DNA of 15,202 nucleotides from Antrodiella citrinella (Eukaryota; Basidiomycota; Agaricomycetes; Polyporales; Steccherinaceae), in contig SGPM01000499.1 of the NCBI GenBank assembly GCA_004802725.1, positions 1 through 15,202 on the forward strand, given 5' to 3'. Both the position numbers and the translations under genes were made by a program. Positions 8,301 to 15,202 of the stretch are shown here, one piece after another. Every line of letters begins with the position of its first letter. Position 1 is the first letter of the stretch. A model generated the notes under the pieces. That model ran no database searches. It saw only the letters and a program-made list of their open reading frames with translations, and had not been told where the DNA came from.

Positions 8301-9232
8301 TCAACTCAAATCTAGTATGATCCTCAGGACCCCCCTCTTCTTCAACTCCGGGAACAGCCTCCCATACTTCGCGAGATGATAGTTCCTATAGCCCTCATCC
8401 CTCGGGCCGCCCAGCACGGACTGCACTTCCGCCACCTTTGATAGATCGGAGGACGACATGGTCTATTGGAAAAGGACGCAGTTGGACTCGAAACCAAAAG
8501 TCGAAGACATACTAAGTCAGCCCCTGCTCTTTGGATGACCTGCGCTACGTCGTCCACAGATATATCCTTGTTGATCTGGATATCAAACTCTCGGAGACAC
8601 TCAACGCAACCTCTCCGCAAAAGGAACCCAATCAAATGCTCGTCCGTACGCGTCCCCGGATTAACCCCCAACGCATCGGGCCATATCGTAGTGTTGCTGT
8701 ACTGATAAACCCGATAATCGAGTCGGTGAAGTATTGGCGTATGCACAGGCGTGAAGTCAGCGTCTGAGACAACGACAGCCGTATTATCGGGCATCCGTCC
8801 CATTCGCCGGACGTCGTACGCGAACACCGACAAGTCTCTCGACGCCGGAAAGGCACACACAAGGCCAAGGAGCGTCTCAGGAGGCAAGAAACACGACTGG
8901 AGGTTCAGGCGTGTTATACCACTGAACAAGGACAGCGTCTGCCAGTGCGCAGAGATGTGGTCGGACAGTATCAGGTCGGACCAGATGAGTGAACGTATGC
9001 TGGTGCGGATTAGGGGAGACTCGAAGGCAACAGCTTCGATGCGGTGGCGTGCGGATTCACTTCGGATCTTGACGCTGTGGAAGAGGTAGGTGCGACTGGG
9101 GACAAGCCAGACTTTTCAGACAAGAGCACAGACTTTCAATGTAGTGGGATCGTTGATGAGCATACTCATGATATGAGCATCGAGCTCAGGAGGAAGAAGA
9201 CACCAGGGGGTAACTATTGTGAAGTGGGGCAT
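8301..9232 (-). pseudogene. F-box protein gene with one in-frame stop
   Basis: Seen: from ATG at 9232 the frame reads an F-box at residues 13-45 (LPPELDAHIMSMLINDPTTL, then KVCALV-stop-KVW), followed by PSRTYLFHSVKI, a Leu-rich region and, after a 50-nt intron (8463-8512), a C-terminus ending in FPELKKRGVLRI and TGA at 8301-8303. Total 293 codons. The stop TGA at 9116-9118 replaces the Cys normally found in this part of the F-box (LVC-x-x-W). Family knowledge: agaricomycete F-box proteins of this layout are presumed substrate adaptors of SCF ubiquitin ligases, binding Skp1 by the F-box. An alternative 5' end starts at ATG 9375-9377 and uses a 98-nt intron (9214-9311, GTAAGT...AATAG), giving a different short N-terminus but the same F-box and the same stop. 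A sequencing error at one base would restore the gene. Confidence 0.78.
8463..8512 (-). other. Intron in the F-box pseudogene (50 nt)
   Basis: The donor is GTATGT and the acceptor CCAATAG; it is phase 0. Removing it joins GADL to TMSSSDLSKVAEVQ and keeps the frame to the natural-looking C-terminus; without it the frame ends in an uncharacteristic Cys/Arg-rich tail. Confidence 0.8.
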
Positions 9233-9377
9233 TGGGTAGCACAAATTGCGAATGAGACCTATGCCAGACGACTGATCAAACAATGAATACATGAAATCGT
9301 TGGAAACTTACCAATGTTGAACGAATCACAACAACATGATCCAGCGGCTCTCTGGCTCAAAGTCTGAAGAGACACAT

Positions 9378-10894
9378 CGGAAGTTGCCGGTAAACCCTAA
9401 CCAGACTTGCTTCATTGCATACACTTTCGTTCTCCCTGCTCGTCTAATGGACATACACGGCAAGAACGGTAGGCTCAAACGGTTTTGGTTTTGGTACGAG
9501 ACTAGTAAAACTCTCTAGTTCTCTCGCAGGACACTGTACAGTGCCCCGTCAGCTCGCTTTTTGGAGAAATTGAATATCGGTCGGTTTCGTTCAAAAACTA
9601 GTGGAAGCATTAGCCCTGAACGACAGCTTCAAGTACATATATTTATTACAGCGGTAGGAGGCCGCGTTCGAGAGGAAATCGCGTCGGCGCCATTTCATCT
9701 GCAAACAGCAATAAAATGTTCACCTTAAGGCTAGCCCCACACCCTCTCCTGTTTCGAGCATCTCGAAGACCCCTCATCCGATGTCCTGTTCGACGGTGTG
9801 TCGTTTGCTGACATGCAGCAGTGCGAGTTCAGAATAGTGGGTCAGTGGCCGTGAGTGGGAGACGGAGATCCGATCCGTTGAGAGCTGTCCAACTATGCGC
9901 AAAAGATGAGAGATGAGCACCGACGGACACGCTTTGATGACAAACATATCACGCACTTTAGTACCGCGCCTCATCCTAAACTTCAGACCGTCCACAAGAA
10001 TAACACGATGGTGAATGTAATTTAAACACGATGATGAGAATCTACATCGTCGCAGAATGAGAACCTCACAGACATGCTAAGGTATTCAGGCTCACCTACT
10101 AAGCAGCAGCGGTGTGCAAGTTCTGAACCTCTCAATTTGTCTCCGGATTCATGGAATCTTGCACAACCTACCCCGATGGCAATCTCAGAACTAACTTAGT
10201 CGTCGACGCTAGGATCAAATGGAGAGGGATCGGAGGGTGTAAGATAAAGTTGTGGATGAGATGGAACATTGAGAGCATACCTGGCACGTACCCATCGCCG
10301 GTCACGACGGACCTCAACACATCCTCTTTCTAGATGAACGCCACGCTCAGCCGAACACCGAAGTGGCAGCCGTAAATCAGACGAAAGTATACACTCCAAT
10401 GTGGCATTCCGAGCGGCATTGAACAAGCAGAGAGCCTTTGAAATCGGAGTGCGATCCAAATCATCTCCTCCATAGAGGAATGTTCCATGTATGAATGTCT
10501 CAAACATCAGTGCTCCCAGTTTTAGAAAGACAATAGGCTTTGGGTGAAACTCTGGAACTCGGCGCGGGAGCGATACATGCACAGCACATACTCGAGAAAT
10601 GGGATTCGAGGAGGGAGTGGTCCGCTGGAAGACGAAATCTAGAAGTAAGAAAGAGGACAGGTCAATGCAGGTCAGAATATATGACGTACCTCAATAACCC
10701 ATCTTCATATACAACTGAACCTCTACGTAACACCTGTTACGCCTCACTGACTTCCTCACCACCCATTCCTCACTATCGGGCCCATTGATAGTATTCCTCT
10801 TCAGAACTGCTTTCTGAGTAATCACCGAGCTCTTTCCGCTTCCTTTCGCATGCGACATCCTTCAGCATGTTGGGTATGATCGACTACTATGTAC
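9378..10894. other. Long stretch without a recognisable gene
   Basis: Short open frames occur on both strands, the longest being 128 codons on minus (10196-10582). That one includes a GTACGT...CTAG intron-like segment near 10300-10205 and a polypyrimidine/CTAG acceptor-like site near 10638, so a decayed spliced gene on the minus strand is possible; I recognise no domain. One short telomere-like motif (9391-9402) and a 12-bp palindrome near 9533 were seen. No RNA gene found. Confidence 0.35.
9391..9402 (-). repeat. Short telomere-like motif (about two CCCTAA-type units)
   Basis: The plus strand reads TAAACCCTAACC, the reverse complement of GGTTAGGGTTTA, so one perfect TTAGGG unit with partial neighbours. 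Twelve bases could arise by chance; it is noted because a clearer run occurs at 15031. Confidence 0.35.
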
Positions 10895-12228
10895 TCACAG
10901 TTGTATCATCCGATGAGTGTAACACTCGCCGTAGCGACATTTCCTCTCAAGAATCCCCCTCTGTGCCATCCGCGGGAACAACGCGTGTCTGACATTATCA
11001 TCGCAGCCGTATTGAGGTGTGAAGACGTCGTGGAATGAAATGTGATAGGGAAGCTCCAAGGTGAAACGAGTGAGGAAGGGATACTGAAGTAGGAGGGCAG
11101 CGTCAACAGCCTTCCACGTTTCCGATATATTGTCATCCCAGACCCATTTCGTATCACTGAAGTCGATTTCAAGAGACCGGAAAGTAGGGGAAGCACCTGC
11201 GACAGTGTAGATATGACACCTGAGGGCATAGCCTTCATCCCGTCTCTGCGACATACTACCGTCAACTCGGGATCTCTACCTAGGTGTACATGAGACAGTG
11301 TGAATATGTGGACAACTGGCTCTCAAGTTCAAACTTGACGCACCTGATACACCATTCATGTAAATGCCCAGAGCAACCATATATATTTTCACTTTAATAC
11401 TTCGTTGCGCTGAGCGGGAAACCAACCGCTGGAACAGCGCGCAAAGATGAGACCAGCCTTGAGGGAACGAATCAAGCTTGTCTATCACGATTTCCAGCTC
11501 GTATAAATTGGAATACGCCGAAAACCACCCAGTGGGCATGGCGAGCAGCTCTGACCATGACTTGAATGTGAGTTCCATCTGGGTCACAGTGAGCAAGGTG
11601 TTGCGGGGAGGAGGTCGGTTGAATGTGCTGTTGGATATGGGCATCCACAGAGGACAGCCGTCCAGCCAGACTTTCCGTGCTCGGGTCGCATACGCTAAAC
11701 GAGAAACCTGGGCCAAGTGAAGGAATGAAACTCGGATGAGTTTGATCCCCTCATCAGGAACCCAACCGTGGAATCCCGCCTCTTCGTCCAACTCTTCAGG
11801 CTCGAGTTTGAACTTGGAATATAGTTTGATGAGATCGGGGTGCTGTTGTGTCAAGTTGACATCGAGGATGGTGAGCAGCTGAGGTTGGGAAGTAGAGGAA
11901 GCATGAGTGGAACAGAAGAGACCCACAAGTCGTCGGTGGAGGTGTCGTCCACCTTCGGACCATGTATGTAAAGCTTATGAAGTTTGGACGCAGAGTGAGG
12001 ATAGACGGCGAGAAGGGCGGAGAAGTGCATAAAGTCATCGCGAGAGCGGAGGGAGACGGACCTGGGGCCCAACCGGAAGCGACATCGGGGGACACAAGCA
12101 CGACAGACGAGGAAGCAGTGGAGGAGCGAGTGTTGGCTATCATCATCACCCCCGGCGACAAAATCAATGATCCTCTCCCAGATCTCGATAGGGAGCGGAG
12201 GAGAAGGCGATGGAGTCGTAAAGGACAT
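10895..12228 (-). pseudogene. Second F-box protein gene, frameshifted
   Basis: Seen: from ATG 12228 the frame carries an F-box at residues 12-50 (LPIEIWERIIDFVAG, then LLHCFLVCRACVPRCRF), SRDDFMHFSALLAVYP and a segment WVSSVPLMLPLLPNL. At about 11880-11884 the frame breaks; the next frame continues at once with QLLTILDVNLTQQHPDLIKLY and runs to about 11361. The join is explained by one lost base in CTCCAG. A donor GTGCGT lies near 11361; the last exon, open from about 11254, reads RRDEGYALRCHIYTVAG to PRMAQRGILERK and TGA at 10895. The exact 3' border of that intron is unresolved: CTAG leads into the wrong frame. Family knowledge: WVSxVPLxLPxLPxL followed by a DLTQQHP segment is familiar from agaricomycete F-box proteins, presumed SCF substrate adaptors. 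A 44-nt intron (GTCTCT...TCAG) could instead span the break, but its donor is poor. Confidence 0.72.
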
Positions 12229-12293
12229 CGTTCGGGAGGGGTTGAGATCTATAGGGAGTGCACATGCGGAGGGTGAGTGAACGACGTTGCTGC

Positions 12294-12300
12294 ATTATAA
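12294..12300 (-). promoter_or_regulatory. TATA-like element upstream of the second F-box gene
   Basis: The minus strand reads TTATAAT, starting about 66 bases upstream of the ATG at 12228, a plausible distance for a fungal core promoter. A seven-base match is weak evidence on its own. Confidence 0.3.
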
Positions 12301-13020
12301 GGCTGCAGCAGCATGGTCAGTACGCGGAGGTCTTTTGCATGGAAGCTGCTATATGCACCCACGCAGAACTTCCAGGCAAGCTTCAAGATACGAGATCGGT
12401 TTGACTCTGTATCAGCTCAGCTAAGAGTTGGAAGTCGCCGCCGAGCAATCAGCTTAGACAAGTGAATCAATCTCCAGGTCACGACACGGCCACTCGGTAG
12501 AACCTAGCGCGCTTGCGCGTTTGTGTACACCAAAAGACTTGAAGCGAGTCATAAGAAGTTGAGAACGTATACATCTTCCCACTGCATAAGCGGATAGAGT
12601 TTGTTAACAACGAGTTTCTATTGCGGCATCCTCAGATCCAACCACTAGGCTGGAACTATTCTGCCGACTTGCCTTCACAGCATGAGTCGTACGCTGTGCT
12701 CACAAGCGATTTTGACCATCCTGAGTGCAGGCCTTTGGATCGGCGGGATCCATGGCAGTGACATAGCACCGTTCGCATTACAAGGGTCCTGTACACACTG
12801 CCCTATGGTTCAGATGATTCATAGCAATGCATTCGACTGAGGCAGTTGGTTACGCGGCGTCAGAACAAATCAACCTAAGACGCGGTGAAAATACTCACTG
12901 CTCGGACACTCCGACCTCGGTAGCTGGTGTGTTAGACCATTCTTGATCTCCTCGCGCCGAGTTCCACGGTCACAGCCTCGTCACCTCGTTCCCTTCTTCC
13001 ATGCCTTCATATACGCCCAG
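12301..13020. other. Intergenic stretch, nothing recognised
   Basis: No open frame over 60 codons on either strand, no recognisable repeat, tRNA or transposon end. It includes the upstream region of the second F-box gene. Confidence 0.5.
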
Positions 13021-13980
13021 CGTGACCTGAGACTGGGGAAGGGATGGACGGTAGAGATCTGTTATGGGCGGATAAGGTTATTGGAGACGATTGACGTATG
13101 ATGCGGACGGCCATACCGAGTCAGACGACGCTATCCGAGGACGCGTCGAGCATAGTTTCAACAAAGGAACACACGAACCCGGGGGACTACAGCACTCGAT
13201 CAGAGTAATATAATCTGACGAGTATAATATGCGACCTAGAAGTTCTGATATAAGCAACGAGGTCGGGCCAGAGAACACAAGTTCACTTACCGAGGAAATG
13301 CTTTTGATCATAGGGTGACGGGAAGAGAACACGTCCAATATGGCAAGAAACGAGGTCCACCAGGGTGTGATCGTTAATTCTGATGACTCTGGGGATCTAA
13401 AACAGAGAACAAGAGAGTGATCACGAAGACTGGAAAGCAGGGACACGAATCAGATATACTGAAAGCGTTGAGCGTGACTGAAAGCTCACCGATCGAGCTC
13501 GTCCTACGTTTTGAGCATTCCTCTTCTCATACTAAGTCTCGTACGACACTCATCCTATCCGTGACATGTGCCAATGCCAATGTCCTGGATGAAGCCGTGA
13601 TCGAAAAGTCCTGGAATGACGACGACGAGGGATCATATGCTGATTTCGTTGTGAGTCGTGAAGTACAGAATCTCAGGATGTGAGATATGAAAGTGAGGGC
13701 ATGGGCGTAGTTCACATGCTCGAAGGAGGAATGATAGCAGTGAAAGAATTATCCAAATGCCTGTACGCAGAATGAGCACTGACGAACGCGTACAGAAAAA
13801 ATGTTGTGGCTTACCTGCACACTAGGACTGTCACGGATAACTGAAGCTGCTCCAATGTGATCCTCTTTCACCAGTTCTCCCGGTCCGTACCGCTGTCTAT
13901 GTCCTTCGTCGGTGTGGCGGATGGGAGGGTCAGGGAGGGAGGAGCATGCAAGCGTCTGTCGCCCGTTATTTGCACATGTT
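13021..13980 (-). other. Possible decayed spliced gene; no coherent model
   Basis: On the minus strand there are several good splice motifs: GTAAGC...GCGTACAG (about 13814-13761), GTGAGC...CTTTCCAG (about 13490-13430) and GTAAGT...TTCTAG (about 13290-13235). Between them lie open stretches, such as 13715-13527 (NYAHALTFISHILRF to DRMSVVRDLV) and a frame from 13446 (LCFRSPESSELTITPWW). The middle stretch vaguely recalls the mid-region of agaricomycete F-box proteins, but the phases do not agree and no single frame survives splicing. A plus-strand frame (13417-13683) overlaps and is judged a shadow. Confidence 0.25.
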
Positions 13981-14135
13981 GCCCTACAGCCTCTAAGTTA
14001 AGGATCGGACCGATTTATCCTGAAGGACGCGAACTTGAAAATTAAACGCGCATTCCAGAAAAGGCATTTGCGATTACATAATCTTCGATTCTGGACGGGT
14101 GCATCATTTCCAGTGCTTTCCCCCGTCGTCCAGCC

Positions 14136-14639
14136 ATGTTTCCTTCAATACCCTTTTTCAACGCTGCAATCGTCTCGCAGCCTTTCAAACGTGCGCAGCT
14201 GGGTCTCTTCCAAGGCAAGACGAAACAGTACGGCAACAACGTTCCGTTTTCGAAACACAAAACTCGCCGCTCGTGGCTGCCGAATGTGCAGTCAAAACGC
14301 CTGTTCTCGGATACGATGCAGGATTTTGTGAGGGTGAAGTTGACGACGAGGGCATTGAAGACGGTGAAGAAGGTACGTCGTGTTGATTCTGTGTCCTGAC
14401 ATGGTACTGATAACGTCTATTTATTGTGGTTGCAGCATGGAGGATTGGATAACTACGTGTTGAAGATGTCCCCGGACTTGCTAGGGTGGGAAGGGATGCG
14501 GATACGCGTGATGGTGAGAGAACGCCAGCAGCAGACGGAGGCGTTGGGGCTGCCGCTACTGTCTGCGTCAACACCGGTATCACCAGTGACACTACCTTTG
14601 GCAGAGGCTGATGTACCCACAGCAGCATATGCGTCGTAG
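14136..14639 (+). CDS. MRPL24: Mitochondrial large-subunit ribosomal protein bL28m
   Basis: A structural protein of the mitochondrial ribosome large subunit, encoded in the nucleus and imported. Exon 1 (14136-14372, 79 codons) and exon 2 (14436-14639, 67 codons plus TAG) join in phase 0 to 146 residues. The bL28 core is plain: GLFQGKTKQYGNNVPFSKHK, TRRSWLPNVQSKRLFSD, then VRVKLTTRALKTVKK joined across the intron to HGGLDNYVLK. The N-terminal 20 residues, hydrophobic with Lys/Arg and no acidic residue, suit a mitochondrial presequence. The C-terminal tail (residues about 105-146) is Ala/Pro/Leu-rich and not conserved in bacterial bL28. The start is the ATG preceding the core in frame, giving a length reasonable for a fungal bL28m between the bacterial (about 80) and yeast (about 260) sizes. 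The symbol follows the yeast name for bL28m. The gene looks intact, in contrast to its neighbours. Confidence 0.93.
14373..14435 (+). other. Intron of the bL28m gene (63 nt)
   Basis: The donor is GTACGT, the branch region TACTGATAAC about 25 nt before the end, and the acceptor TTGCAG. It is phase 0. Removing it links VKK to HGGLDNY, a conserved stretch of the family. Confidence 0.93.
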
Positions 14640-14648
14640 TATACGTCG

Positions 14649-14700
14649 GTGAGTACTCATTCTTGGCTTTCTGTACGAACATATACTAATTTGTTTCCAG
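14649..14700 (+). other. Probable 3'-UTR intron of the bL28m transcript (52 nt)
   Basis: Nine bases after the TAG stop, GTGAGT opens a 52-nt segment with a TACTAAT branch site and a TTTCCAG acceptor, among the best splice signals in the window. The site is too close to the stop to be expected to trigger nonsense-mediated decay. A second GTGAGT at 14794 could begin another, less clear UTR intron. Confidence 0.6.
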
Positions 14701-15202
14701 TATGGATCATAGCGAGGGCTTGGTAGCCGTTATTTTACATCCCACATATTCGCATATACGAAAACACCGTGTCGATGCTCATTCATCCAAAGTGTGAGTA
14801 CTATACTTACTCTCGGCATCATTCTCGTCCGTTTGGCCAATCCTACTTGCATTTCCTGTAAGCATGTAGCGTCCCATATCACTCTTAGTCCCTCATGGAT
14901 GGTTTTCTCTCACTCCTCAATGGCGGAGTAGTACCATATCGTGGTACATGTTCACGAGAAATCAATTTCTCAAATGAAAGCCGAAGATGTGGGCAACGTT
15001 CAGACGTTCAAGTGATTTATGACCTCGCGATTAGGGTTAGGGTTGAGCATGTCCCAGCTTGAGTCTGCCTGTAAAACACCCAGTGTACTTCGACAAATGA
15101 ATGGCTGAGCGGTTCCAATGGTACTCGGGTTTCATACAAAAATTTAAAGGAATGAGGAAGGCAAGAGGAAAGAATCAAAATTGCTGGTCAGTCCTGTCGT
15201 CG
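14701..15202. other. 3' flank of bL28m; no gene seen
   Basis: Contains a telomere-like repeat (15031-15044), two small hairpins (gtacca/tggtac arms around 14932-14946; gagaaat/atttctc arms near 14956-14971) and no long open frame. Poly(A) signal AATAAA was not found; end processing is not predictable here. Confidence 0.4.
15031..15044 (+). repeat. Interstitial telomere-type repeat, (TTAGGG)2TT
   Basis: Fourteen consecutive bases match the TTAGGG telomere unit used by most filamentous fungi. The run is flanked by unique sequence on both sides, so it is not a chromosome end. Confidence 0.7.

Noticed and set aside
9533..9546. Palindrome cactgtacagtg
   Set aside because: A single 12-bp palindrome with no neighbouring gene or second copy; not enough to call a regulatory site.
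14185..14682. Minus-strand open frame of 165 codons
   Set aside because: It is antisense to the bL28m gene; its Ser/Thr/Pro/Ala composition is that of a shadow frame.
1..15202. CRISPR array, bacterial operon, rRNA genes or phage
   Set aside because: No regularly spaced repeats, no ribosome binding sites, no rRNA core sequences; spliceosomal introns throughout show a eukaryote.

Overview
This window looks like nuclear DNA of a filamentous basidiomycete, probably an agaricomycete. The genes are broken by 50-70 nt GT...AG introns with CTGAC/CTGAT-type branch sites. The repertoire is F-box proteins, a zinc-finger/recombinase-like protein of the telomere-linked-helicase type, PIF/Harbinger and LINE remnants, and one housekeeping nuclear gene for a mitochondrial ribosomal protein. 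No bacterial operon, Shine-Dalgarno site or CRISPR array is seen. All identifications rest on reading the sequence and on family knowledge; no database search was run. LAYOUT: 1-3755 (minus) is the 5' part of one large gene. Four exons join perfectly in frame through three short introns to at least 1191 codons, and the gene runs off the left edge. It has an acidic Ser-rich N-terminus, two C2H2-like zinc-finger modules, and a segment resembling the C-terminal catalytic half of a tyrosine recombinase. This fits the N-terminal part of the fungal OrsD-like/RecQ-type (telomere-linked helicase) proteins; any helicase domain would lie outside the window. 3756-5643 holds only weak, degenerate coding traces. 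5644-5968 (minus) is a small candidate gene of three in-frame exons. 6752-7337 (plus) is a broken ORF1 (gag-like) of a Tad1-like LINE. Into it has inserted a complete non-autonomous element (7338-8218) with 63-bp perfect terminal inverted repeats, a TTA target duplication and a relic of a Harbinger transposase N-terminus. 8301-9232 (minus) is an F-box gene broken by one in-frame TGA. 9378-10894 has no convincing gene. 10895-12228 (minus) is a second F-box gene, broken by a one-base frameshift. 12301-14135 has no secure gene, only minus-strand splice-like motifs. 14136-14639 (plus) is an intact two-exon gene for mitochondrial ribosomal protein bL28m. Near the right edge are two tandem TTAGGG units. 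OVERALL: the only clearly intact complete gene is bL28m. The rest is accessory DNA: a candidate subtelomere-type gene, decayed F-box paralogues and nested transposons. The genes do not form a pathway. The main biological interest is the recombinase-like segment of the big gene and the nested LINE/Harbinger insertion.
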